Source: Protopterus annectens (taxonomy: Eukaryota > Chordata > Ceratodontiformes > Protopteridae). From it: 64,000 nucleotides of DNA. Under the pieces are notes generated by a model. The model made no database searches. It was not told the DNA's origin and was given only the letters and a program-made list of their open reading frames with translations. How positions within the stretch are numbered: position 1 is the stretch's first letter; each line of letters begins with the position of its first letter. The translations under genes and the position numbers were made by a program. The stretch covers positions 933,356,507-933,420,506 of the forward strand of contig NC_056743.1 in NCBI RefSeq assembly GCF_019279795.1, in the 5' to 3' direction. Of this stretch, positions 45,500 to 55,580 are shown piece after piece.

Positions 45500-47118
45500 G
45501 AATCTATCCCCTCCAGCACGTCCTATTTATTGTTGTGGTGAGGTTTCGATCCCTGGAGCGTGTGACTCGAGGGGATATGGTTTTCTTAAGGTGGAGCATG
45601 TCCATCAATTCTGGGTTGGACATGGCCTTGTATGTCAGACAGAGATCACCTCTGAGTAGGCGGTATGCAACAGAGTACTTCTCAGAGCAGGAGTTTCTTC
45701 AGTCAAGCTGCATAGGGCATCTGCTTGAGGCCAGTGATCCTCTTGGTGAGGTACTTCTGTGGTCTTTCCAGTTGTTGCAGGTGTCTTGTAAGGTACATCC
45801 CAAATGGGGCATTGTACTCTATGATGGGTCTGATGAGTGATGCGTAGAGGGGCCCAGTGACCTCTTTCGATCTGGATGCAAACCCTTTTTTGATTAGGTG
45901 GGCCACATAGAAGGATTTTCTAACTACTTTGGCAATGTGATTATCAAAGGAGAGGTTACTATCTATTTGGGTCCCCAGATCCCTTATTACGTCTTCTGTA
46001 TTTAGGGGGCTATCACCTATTTGGTAGTTTGTGGGTACTTTGTTTTTTTCTAAAGGGGATGACTACGCACTTTTTGGCATTTAGCTTGAGGCCATGGTTT
46101 TGACACCAGTTATCTGTCTCATTGAGACCCTTTTGGAGGATGTCTGTGTCAGCCGGAGAGTCAATTATAGCCCCTAGTTTGCAGTCGTCTGCGAACTTGG
46201 TCAGCCATAGTCCTCCTGTGCTTGCCTGTACCTCTGAGAAGTATATGCTGAACAGGAGGGGTCCTAGGACTGAGCCCTGGGGAATGCCACTTGTAACCAG
46301 TTTAGAGTCAGACCTAGCTCCCGCAACTCTTACCATGTGGGTTCTGTCCGTCTGCCAGTTGGCAACCCATCTCGTGACATAGGGGTTTATGTTCAAGCTG
46401 GTGAGCTTGTCTATAATACCTGAGTGGGGAATGGTGTTGAAGGCCTTTACGAGGTCTAGGTAGGCTGTGTGGACCATCTTTCCCTTGTTTATAGCCTTGG
46501 TAACTGTGTCAAGAAGTCCACCAGGCTTAGGAGACATGATCTGCCCTTAACAAAGCTGAACTGGGTAGGGTCCAGTGTTTAACAGAGACATTGGAAACCT
46601 CCAATGAGATCCATGATGATGCGCTCCATAGCTTTGCAGACCAAGCTAGTCAGGCTTATAGGGCGATAGTTTCTTGGGCCCGTTGTGGCTCCACCTTTGT
46701 GGCGTGGAATAACTGTTGCTGTGCGCCACTCTGTGGGCATGTAGCCTGTGAAGAGGCTGAGTTTAAACAGTGTGTTTAGGTGATGGGTTAGCTCATCTTT
46801 GAGCTCATGTAGGACGCAGCCTGGGACACCGTCTGGTCCCATTGATGCTGTGTTTTTGGCTTTGGAGAGGGCTGTTTGAACCAGAGTGTCTGTGATTTTA
46901 GGGGCACTACATTCTTTTGGTATAGTTATGGGCCCTTTTGGGGGTGAGAGTGGGGTGAAGTCTGCACTGAGCCTGTCTGCCAGGATGTTGGCTATATCGG
47001 TCGGTTCAGTGTATTTTGTGCCATTCTGCACTAACTCTGAGCAGATCTGAGAATTGCCACTTAGATTCTTGACATAGCTAAAAGAATGCCATGTGGTTAT
47101 CTTTGAGGTCCATGGCAA
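45500..47118 (-). pseudogene. LINE ORF2, reverse transcriptase and C-terminal part
   Basis: The frame 46,579-47,118 holds the entry region (SKAKNTASMGPDGVPG, ATVIPRHKGG, NYRPISLTSLVCKAMERII). The frame 46,013-46,537 holds the catalytic core: AYLDLVKAFNTIPHSGI, GIPQGSVLGPLLFSIYF and KFADDCKLG with the FADD aspartates, then LKLNAKKCVVIPF. The frame 45,703-45,906 holds IIEYNAPFGMYLTRHLQQLE. The RT core is complete, but frame shifts separate the blocks and a short deletion falls just before motif A. The enzyme would copy LINE RNA at a nicked target. The partner SINE at 25,119 carries the tail this enzyme would recognise. Confidence 0.85.
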
Positions 47119-48143
47119 TTTTTCTTTCGAAGCTAGCCTTGGATGATTTTATGAGGGAATGTAGTTTCTTGTGGATACTGATCAGGGACGTCTTCCCTTC
47201 TTGGGATTTTACTCTTTTCTGTACTAGTTTCCTCCTTCTTTTGTATAGTTTGTTTATGGCAGGGGTCCACCAGACTGGTTTCCTTTCCTTGGAGGAGTGA
47301 GTCTTGGTTTTGCTTGGGATAGCACGATCCAAGCATTCTTGTAGGTGCCCGTAGAGTGCATTAGTAAAGGATTGTGCAGCTTGGACATCATTATCCTTTA
47401 GCATAGGGGCTTTGAAACTTCTCACTTCGGTCTTAAGTAACGTGAAGTTTGCTTTTGAAAAGTTTTTCACGGTGGTTTCTTTTATCGGGGGTGGTGGCAG
47501 AATGTGGATATCCAGAGTGATTAGTTTATGGTCAGATCTAACCAGCATGGGGTTGACCTCCGGTGTGGAACACCGGTCACCCATGTTGGTGATGACCAGG
47601 TCCAATATGTTGTCACCTCTGGTGGGGGTGTTGACCAGTTGATCCAGGGTGCTTGAGTTTATAAATTCTAGGAAATGTTGAGCAAGGGAGTTTGTACTCG
47701 AGTAGTTCTCCCAGTTAATATTTGAGTAATTAAAATCACTCAATATCAGGGTTTTTGGTAGGACCTTTATGTTTCCCAGTATTTCCAAGAATGCGAAGTG
47801 GGGGTCCTGGGACATGGTGGGTGATCTGTAGCAAGCTATAATCTGAATAGCAGTTTTTCCCATTTTTAGTTGCACGTGGATGATCTCTGAAGCATCGTGC
47901 TGTGCCACTAATCTGGAGGTGTGGGTATCCTTGATGAATATGGGTACTCCCCCCGCCTTTTGTATTTCGGTCTGGGTTTTGTGGCTGAAATGTATGGTAC
48001 GAGTTGTAGCCTGGTAGTGCTGGGGTGCTCTCTGGAGCCTTAAACCAGGTTTCTGTTACTGCACATATATCGATTTTCTCCATACTGAGGAGTACCTTGA
48101 GTGTGTGCATTTTGGGGTTTAGACTTCTGGCACTGAGTAGCAT
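47078..48143 (-). pseudogene. LINE ORF2, AP-type endonuclease domain
   Basis: The frame 47,736-48,143 gives the N-terminal part (LLSARSLNPKMHTL, DICAVTETWF). After a frame shift near the GGG run, the frame 47,078-47,908 continues. Family residues are visible: TETWF (metal-binding Glu), LSDFNYSNINW, ILDLVITN and RSDHKLI (the catalytic SDH). The stretch after SDH, KPVWWTPAINKLYKRRRKL, is the basic linker typical of this group. The domain nicks target DNA for target-primed reverse transcription. Confidence 0.85.
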
Positions 48144-49180
48144 TACCCTCAGTTTTTTTGTTACTTGTGCTATTTACGGAGGTGGGTTTGACTTTTGAGC
48201 TTTGCCTAAAAAAGGCACTATGGGGGGTGACAAGTGCCTTGGCCAGTATTTGAATGCCTAAGGGTGACAGGTGCAAGCCATCTCTAGCGAAGCAGAGTAG
48301 CTTGTCGAGCATGTCATCCCAGGCTGACAGACACTGGATCCCCTTTGAATGACACCAGAAGCTTAGCCAGTTGTTGAAAGTGATATTTTTTTCTCTATAC
48401 AGTGGTATCATTCTTGGTGAGGGCAGGATGCTACTCAGGGTCAGGGTCATACCGGTCTGGGCTACGTGATCAGAGAGCTCCTCCATGTCTCTTTTCATGT
48501 AGTCCAGGGAGGTACGGCTCTGGTCATTCACACCAACATGGACAATGATAGAAAGAGTCATATTTGTACTTGTTCTGGAGTGACCTGAGTGCATATGTTA
48601 TGTGGTGGATCCTGGCACCCGACAGGCAGCTAACAGTAACCTTTTCCTTGTTCAGCCTAGTGAGTGGGACGTCAGTGTGCCTGACTATACAGTCACCTAT
48701 TATTAGTGTGTTGGGTATGTTATTTTGCCTTAAGGGCTGTGATTGTGTGGCACACTTGTTTTGTGAAGTATATGGTTCATGGTTTGTGTTGGGGGGTGGA
48801 GGTTGCTTGGATGTCTGCTTTGGAGGTCTCTGTTGCTTTTGCAAATTTTTATTTAGAGCCTCTGAGTATGTTTTCATGTATTTGAGATTGGTGGTCTGAT
48901 GCAAGTAATTCCCTTCTCCTCTTGACTGCTTGGTCCAGTCTTGGGTTGAGAGAGCTTAGCCTCTAGTTTGGCTGTATAATTGCATCTCTCACATGCATTA
49001 GTGTTTGGTGGAAGGAGGAGAGGGTTGTCTGTGTACATGAGGCAATTGTAACGTTGCCTCAAAATGCCCAGATCCACCAGCTGGATGGAGAGTACACCTC
49101 AAACTACTGTACCTATCCAGGCATGTCCAAAGGGCAAACTGTTTTACTGATTGGCAGGTAAGGTCGACTAGAGAGGACAT
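48040..49180 (-). pseudogene. LINE ORF1 with SGNH-type esterase domain
   Basis: The N-terminal piece (48,874-49,077) has CERCNYTAKLEAKLSQ, a cysteine pair before a helical stretch. The frame 48,524-48,904 has a Pro/Gln-rich link, then TLIIGDCIVRHTDVPLTRL and CLSGARIHHIT. The frame 48,040-48,594 has IIVHVGVNDQSRTSL and, near its end, ARDGLHLSPLGIQIL. These match the esterase blocks of CR1/L2 ORF1 proteins (GDS, GxND, DxxH). The nucleophile position reads Cys (GDC, codon 48,689-48,691) instead of Ser, a single-base difference. A frame shift separates the two esterase pieces. The protein is thought to help package LINE RNA. Confidence 0.8.
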
Positions 49181-49260
49181 GCCTGGATAGGTACAGTGAA
49201 CTGTTTTACTGATTGGTAGGTAAGGTCGAACAGAGAAGCCTTGCCCTTCTCTACAGTATA

Positions 49261-50271
49261 GGGGGGGGGTCTAGTGCTAAGGTTTATTAGTGCTTGCTAT
49301 GAGTTTTGAGCAAGTGCTGGGATGAAAAGTGAATGGTATGAGTGCTTAAGTTGAAAGTTTGTCAAGTTCCAAGGGAAAAATTGAAGAGTGCACTTTGTGG
49401 AGCCAGGAATAGTTATACCCTAGCTAACCGGCACTGTCCGGCGCGCAAAACCTTGCAAATGCGGGTTTTATAGCAGGGAAATTAAAGCGATAGAAATTAA
49501 CCCAAAATGGCCAATAAACTACTAATTTCTGAGCTGAAACCACTCCTCCAGGGACAGATAGGCTGCTCAAAGCTCCCTCTCTCACAGTGAGCAGAGAAAC
49601 TTTCTTCTATCCAAGAAAGGTATGGGCAAACACAGAAACCTGTAACACAGCCCTGAATTCAGCACTAGCCTGAAAACTGGACTATACTAGCTTAGAAAGG
49701 CGGGAAAACAAGTATTTTTTTTGTTTTCTTCAGAAAATAAAGCAGATACAATCAAAAAAACACTTTAAATGCACTTGTGTGTGTAGCCTACAACAGTTAA
49801 ACAGGTAATTTAAACACAAAAACGACTTTGATAAAGTGCAGGCAGTAAAATAAGTACAATATGTAGCTGAAACAAGCTTTTTAAATCACAGAAACTCTAG
49901 AAAAATCGGTGTTTTAGGTGGAATTAGCTAAAGGCAGCAAGAAAATGCAGAAAAATGATACTTAATCACTCCAAAGTCTCTCTTTTGTCTCTCTGCTGCT
50001 GTAGAACTCTGTAGGGCACCAAGCAGGAGCTTGCTGAGCTGTATGTGAGCAGAGAAATAACTCACAATAACCAGTAAATTTTTGCTCGAGAGAGGAACCT
50101 GTTGTCTAGGCATGATTGTGGCAAACAACATCTGAGGTAATGTGGATGGACTAGGGCAGTATTGGTACAGAGAGGAGCTTGAGTTGGATCCGAAGGCTGG
50201 AGTATGTGGCAGAGTTGGATCTGAGGATCAGACCTGAACCCATGTGTTGAGGAAGAATGAAAAGGACATGT
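49261..50271 (-). other. 5' region and right terminus of DIRS copy 1
   Basis: No gene lies here. The right 180 bases are the inverted terminus described for copy 1. The left part (49,261-49,900) is unassigned and may be LINE 5' untranslated region, DIRS 5' untranslated region or both. Confidence 0.5.
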
Positions 50272-51494
50272 TTTCTTTAGTCTCTTCCCACACATCCTTA
50301 GCTGTCATAACAGAATACATTTTCATTCAAAAACATTTCTTCTTATTATATCCCCATAAATATAGGTATTGCTTGTGTGGGTGCATAGCTTACCACTACA
50401 GCCTTTGTTTCATCTTCATATATTTCTGGCGGGGAGGAGCCAAACATCTAATTACTGTAACACCCCTTCAACATGAGGTGAGCTGTTGACTGCCACAGTG
50501 CACTTGGTGAACATCCATGGGATTTCAGTAATAATAAAGGGCAGGGATTGTAACAGACAGTGATTGGATGTGAACCATAAGCTGGTGTAACTTCTGGGTG
50601 GCTTCTTGATTTTGATGTCGAGTTAAGTATCCTGAGGAACAATTGAGTACCTCCAGCTTCCTTTCTGTATATATTTAGTGTACCATGAATGTATGAATTT
50701 TTTTCTTTTTGACACAGAGGCTTAACCAGCTCCAATATAAAATGGGTTGGAGGCCCTTTGATTTTGGAGACTTAAAAAATCTTCACTAGAGACCAAACGT
50801 TTTCTAATCCAGTCAGTCTAACTGGGTAACTCTAAGAAAATGTTAACATATAAACTGAAGTACATTTAATACAGTTGTAAATAGCAACAATACAATTGTA
50901 AAGAAAAGAAAATAGTCTTTTCTCCAAGGAAAAAACTATATACAATATATACAATGTGCCTATGAGATATTAATGAAAACAAACTGTAGTACTCCAGAGA
51001 GCAACTTTCAGTATATCAAGCAGTAATACATTAACAAATATTCTGAGAAACAAATTCAGGAGTCAGAGCTCTACTGAAATAAGTCAATTAGAGATAATAC
51101 TTTTGTCAAAAGATTTTTGACAAGCACCTTAAGTAATAACCTACTTTCTCTTAGTCTCACTTAAGGCTACTTGTTTTAAGGACGATAAAAATTCTTCAAA
51201 GGATGGCGGTGAAATAGATCTCCAAAGCTTAGTGATACGTTTCCTTAGCACTGACAAAATGGTCCAGAACAGGTAGATATTCTCATTATACAACTTATGA
51301 TTGCAATTTATATTAAATAGAACTAAAAACCAAGTAAAAGAAAAATAGTCAAACCAGACTTAAAAGATGACTGCATATTGAGTAACAGCTCGTTTCTACC
51401 TCTCCCAGTATGAAAACAAACTCAGCAGATTTGTGTTTATGGATAAATTTCACTAACTAGTAAGTGCACTGCCAGGAATAAAGAAATACAGAAA
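50272..51494. other. no gene seen
   Basis: AT-rich sequence lies between DIRS copy 1 and the L1. The frame 50,448-50,735 has no family features. Part of 51,100-51,490 could be L1 5' untranslated region. Confidence 0.3.
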
Positions 51495-52300
51495 ACCTGG
51501 AAAAATCAGCTACAAAAAGTGAGGAAGAAACGCTGACTAGGGAGAGTTCTGCAGCTGTTCAGCAAAAAGCAATGCAACCTTCAGACGGGACTTTTAGGAA
51601 CCTACAGGAAGATATAAGGCAACTGCATACAGACCTGGTTAAAATAAACAAAATATTGATGGAGTATATCAAAACAAGCAACAAAAGGCTGGAAAAAAAA
51701 TGGAAGAAGCTTTAAACAGATATTCAGATGAGATGATAAACCTACCAAAATCAGAGGTCGAAATAAAGTAAAGGATGGCTGAATATAAGACTGCTCAGGA
51801 AGAAATGTTTTAAAAATAATAGAATTAGAGGACAGAGCATGTAGGGAAAACCTGAGATTTTCAGCTATACCATAGAAGCTGGAAGGAACAGACTGCATTA
51901 ATTTTATGAAAGCACAAACAAGCAACTGGACTGGTAGTCTGCAACAGTTGTTTGTTGAAAGGGCACACTGTGTGTATGCTCCAAACCTGGCTATAAGAAA
52001 GTAACCTAAACCTTTAATAGTAAAGATGTAATCCTACCAGCAGGAGGAGTTGATTATGACAAAATTGTGGCAGAAGGAAAAAGTACTAAAAGTGGGAAAC
52101 AGTGTTTGTGGAGAATGATTACTCATTGCACACCATACAGAAGAGGAAAAAATGTATTCCATTATTCAGGTAATGTCGAGATGCAGGTGTGAGATTCAAA
52201 CTGCTGTACCCAGCTGTCTTCAGGGTAATCTTCCCTGGAGGGACAAAATCATTTTTTGATGAGGTACATGCTAAGGAGGAAATACAAAAGTTTGTCCAAT
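51495..52300 (+). pseudogene. L1 ORF1 (coiled coil and RNA-binding part)
   Basis: The plus strand reads a helical, charged stretch (RNLQEDIRQLHTDLVKINK, then KRLEKKMEEALNRY) typical of the L1 ORF1 coiled coil. IIELEDRACRENLRF follows near 51,820-51,865, matching the LEDRSRRNNLRI block. Then comes QQLFVERAHCVYAP, matching the IERAHRV block. The end, GVRFKLLYPAVFRVIF at about 52,188-52,235, matches the C-terminal domain. Several stops and shifts interrupt it. ORF1 proteins coat LINE RNA as trimers. Confidence 0.75.
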
Positions 52301-52599
52301 AAAAAGTGAGCTGTGAAACAGATGGACATTCTGCTTCCTATTCTACTGGTAATAAAAACAACAGAGAGACTGTACCCGTGAAATCTTTTCCATTGTTTCA
52401 ATGGAAAATGTTGGAGAAAAGGAAGGGAGCATGGGAGATGACAAGAGGAATCGAGAGTATGTTGGAAATGAAACAGTAACAAGATTTTGGAGATGAACAG
52501 TAAAAAAAAAAAAAAAAACCACAACTAACTTAATATGGGATTACAGTGCAATAATTGTATTTGTGAAATATGAGAGAACAAGAAAATCTGGAAATATTG

Positions 52600-53640
52600 A
52601 ACTTTTTCAGAGTTTGTTAGACTTGTGGGGGACTCTAAAGCATATGCCCTACTCCATGTCATTAACGTTCAGAAAAGTGCTTTGTGGAGGGAGAGTATAA
52701 GTTTCCCCCCTTAAATAGTACCAAGTTTGCCCCCTTAAATAGTACCAAGTTTGCAGCATGTGGTTTTCTTTACATGCTATAAAGTAAACCTTTTCAGTTA
52801 TTTTTAAGTGTAATGGGGATTGTAAACAGGTGCTGGTGTTTTTTCCCCTTTTCTTTCTCCCTTCTCTCTCTCTCTCTCTTGTTCAGTTTTAAGAAAAGTA
52901 GGCAATGCAATGCATAAAAAAGCCTGATTAAAAAAAATGAGAGAGAGAGAGAGAGATCAATGTGCTTTTTCTCATTCTTGTATGGGGAAATTACTGCATT
53001 AAAGACCTTGGATTGATTTATTAACAAGTTTTGAGAGAGAGCTAGTAAATGAAAAAGAACATTGATTGCTTTTTTCCTACTAAATACATGTAAGCTCATT
53101 AACAGTTCTACAGCTGGTCTCTATGTTTCCATGGAAACAAGATGATAATGAGAAACTGGTTGCTTGGTTCTCATGTCTCCATGGAGACAATCTGATAAAA
53201 AAGGAAACTAACTACAGTCTGGTGGAGAGTGGTTGGCTGAGAAAAAAAGATACCTTGTCTAAGAGATAATGTTCTCAGAAAGCATTCAGGCATTTTCGCA
53301 AGGTAGTTAATGTTCTCTGAAAACATTCAGGGGTTTTCCCAGCTGGGAGAGCTATAAAGACAAGACAAAACCAATTAGCTTTTAGTAGAAGCACAGGCTG
53401 CACCATGCATCTTAGTGAGGATGACTTTTCTTTTAGGTTAACTCAAGTCTGAGTGTGGCTGTCAGTTTGGGACTTGTTCCTAATAGGAGGCTAAAACTTC
53501 AATATTTAAAGGTGTACATCGTTTTCTGTGTTAGTATTAAGTTAATATTTTTGGGGGGGTATTGGGGGGGGTTTGTTTGAGGGCCTTCAATAAAATAAAA
53601 AGTTTTATAAGATGTGACAAAAGCTGAAATGGATATGACA
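52600..53640. other. inter-ORF stretch, possible inserted LTR-like or promoter-bearing segment
   Basis: This stretch lies between L1 ORF1 and ORF2 and is unusually long for that gap. It contains a tandem duplication of a block with CCCTTAAATAGTACCAAG (about 52,708-52,755). A (CT)n run (52,861-52,880) is answered by a (GA)n run (52,939-52,956). A TATA-like GCTATAAAGAC lies near 53,350 and an AATAAA near 53,590. A box-like order of TATA then polyadenylation signal suggests a solo LTR, but no clear ends or flanking duplication were found. Confidence 0.25.
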
Positions 53641-53762
53641 AACAACTGTATAAAAGTTCAACCTGCCAAACAGGGTATGTACGTAACACAAAAGCTGGAA
53701 CTAGACAGTTAACAAAAAATGTGTTATAAATAAAAAGTGGGAATAATAACTTCTTAATACAA

Positions 53763-53830
53763 TGATGCTTTCTTCAATGTCTTTAAATGTAAATGGCTTC
53801 ACAGATAAATACAAACAAGAAAGTAGTCAA
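53763..53830 (+). pseudogene. L1 ORF2, start of endonuclease domain
   Basis: An ATG at 53,763 opens MMLSSMSLNVNGFTDKYKQ, matching the L1 endonuclease start (ILSLNVNGLNSPIKRK). It is cut by the DIRS insertion at 53,831. The sequence continues at 59,851. Confidence 0.75.
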
Positions 53831-54184
53831 TGAGAAGTTATGTACCTACCATAACGTTCCATGTTAGTTGTCTTCTTCTCGCCTTCTTTCTTGCTGGATG
53901 GGTTCGGAGCTGATCCTCGGCTCCGACTCAGCTTATACCAAAGCTCGAGAGCTATTTTTATCGGCTCAAGGTAACCCTGTATCCCACAATGCTAGGCGCT
54001 AACTACCCAGATCTCGTTTGATAGCTAACACTATAGCAGTTCTGCCCCCAGAACAAAGGAGAGAAAGGCATACCCATATAGATAGCCATCCCAAGAATAG
54101 GATAACCACTGGAGACCATAATGGGCAAAAAGGGAAGGCTCTGTAGGATCCTATCGGTCTGTCCAGGCTAGGGGGTTGGAGGGC

Positions 54185-54305
54185 GGGACGCAAGAAAGAA
54201 GGCGAGAAGAAGACAACTAACAAGGAACGTTATGGTAGGTACATGACTTCTCAATGTTAAGTTGTCAATCTCGCCTTCATTCTTGCTGGATGGGACCGCA
54301 TCCCT
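54185..54305. repeat. internal complementary region of DIRS family B, copy 2
   Basis: On the opposite strand it reads the right end (AAGAATGAAGGCGAGATTG...) joined to the left end (...GTCATGTACCTACCATAACG), a stored circle junction. It lies just beyond the end of the recombinase gene. Confidence 0.85.
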
Positions 54306-54326
54306 AGCACCTCAACCCTGGGTGGC

Positions 54327-55580
54327 TCATCGGAACAGACTCTTGAGGACGGTGGAACCAAAGTTAGCTTGGCTTCTGGAGGCCATGTCCAATTTGTAAT
54401 GAGAAATAAAGGTATGGGGAGAGGCCCATGTGGCTGCCGCACAAATTGAATCTAAAGGCAACCTATCCTGAAAGGCTATAGACGTAGCTAAGGCTCTAGT
54501 TGAATGGGCTCTAGGTCTTGAAGGAAGCTTTTGACACCTCAGTTCATAGATGAAAGTGATGACAGAGGCCAACCATCTAGAAAGGTTTACTTTGGAAACT
54601 GGAAGGCCAGTCTTCCCTTCAGCATAAGCTAGGAAGAGCTGCTCAGATTTCCTAATTTGCTTGGTTCTATCCAGGTAGTAACGGAGTTGGCGATGAACAT
54701 CCAAGAAATGCAACTTTTGTTCCGCTCTGTTGGAGTAATTAGGGAAGAAAACTGGGAGATCGATAGTCTGGTTTAGATTTGCCTCAGAAGATATCTTGGG
54801 TAAAAAGGAGGGGTTAGTTCTGAGGGACACTCTATCTTTATGGAAAACCAGATAAGGAGGACGAACGCAAAGGGCGTGAAGTTCTGAGACTCTCCTTGCA
54901 GAGGTTATGGCCACTAGAAACAAAGTTTTCCATGAGAGTAACTTCAAGGAACAGGAAGCCGCAGGTTCAAAAGGAGGGAGAATCAAGGAGGTTAAAACTA
55001 GATTCAAATCCCACTGTGGTGGGAGATGTCTAACCGGCGGCTTAAATAAAAAGATGCCTTTAAGGAATGCTTTGCAAAGTTTATGAGACATAATGGTCTG
55101 ACAAGCCAACATGAAAATTTGAAATGGCCGCTAACTGGACTCTGATAGTGGAGGAAGAAGATCCTGAATGAAAGAGTTCGGCCAAAAAATCTAAGACCGA
55201 TTGGATAGGAGCCACGAATGGGTCTATGTTCCTAGATTTTGCCCAGAAGGAAAAACGTTTCCATTTGCTGGCATAAATCCTCCTTGTAGAAGATTTGTGA
55301 GAAGCTAAAATGATGTCCCGCACCGAATGGGAGATAAAGGGAAGCCTGGCTAAGGTTGGAAGTGGAGCAACCAAGCTGTGAGGTTGAGAGAGGGGAGGGA
55401 TTGGTGCAGCTTGCCCGACTGATGGGTCAAGAGATCTGGAACTGGGTCCAGATGCCAGGGCTGCTCCAAGAGGTAACGATGCAGGAACGGAAACCATATT
55501 TGTCGAGGCCAGTACGGAGCAATGAGGATCATTGTGGATCTCAAGGCGGTAGCTTTCTGAATCAACTGAGTGATTAATGG
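54327..55580 (-). pseudogene. tyrosine recombinase gene of DIRS family B, copy 2 (fossil)
   Basis: The frame 54,327-55,112 holds the catalytic half, and the end of the frame 55,081-56,172 holds the N-terminal DNA-binding half (SSTRRIYASKWKRFSFWAK). Tyrosine recombinase blocks seen are TSARRVSELHAL, RAHSTRALATS and TWASPHTFISHY. DIRS elements use this enzyme to insert circular DNA without staggered cuts. The N-terminal part overlaps the RNase H end in another frame. The gene belongs to a mobile fossil. Confidence 0.88.

Larger units (their letters stand above)
45245..49260 (-). mobile_element. CR1/L2-group LINE, nearly full length
   Basis: This about 4-kb minus-strand LINE has both ORFs recognisable. 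ORF1 lies at about 49,180-48,040, the ORF2 endonuclease at about 48,143-47,078 and the reverse transcriptase at about 47,118-45,500. The 3' end at the left edge has the AGGTTCAT tail unit and the terminal block shared with the SINE at 25,119. The 5' limit is uncertain and may reach beyond 49,260. It is inserted in the 5' region of DIRS copy 1. ORF2 is spread over several frames, so the copy is inactive, but the proteins are still easy to read, so it is younger than the 15.9-kb copy. Confidence 0.88.
32991..50271 (-). mobile_element. DIRS family-B element, copy 1, expanded by nested insertions
   Basis: The left terminus (from 32,991, AGTTATGTACTCACC) and the right terminus (to about 50,271, GAGGAAGAATGAAAAGGAC) are inverted relatives of each other, clearest over 33,050-33,200 against 50,090-50,250. 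An internal complement of the joined ends lies at about 33,330-33,415. Genes run on the minus strand, 5' end to the right. The gag-like region is at 44,985-42,968 and continues at 37,400-37,130. Reverse transcriptase/RNase H lies at about 36,900-35,200 and the tyrosine recombinase at about 35,100-33,430. Later insertions account for much of the length: a foldback transposon (34,520-35,088), a family-A DIRS (37,401-42,967) and a LINE (45,245-49,260). It is broken in many places and is the oldest of the three recognisable family-B copies. Confidence 0.85.
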
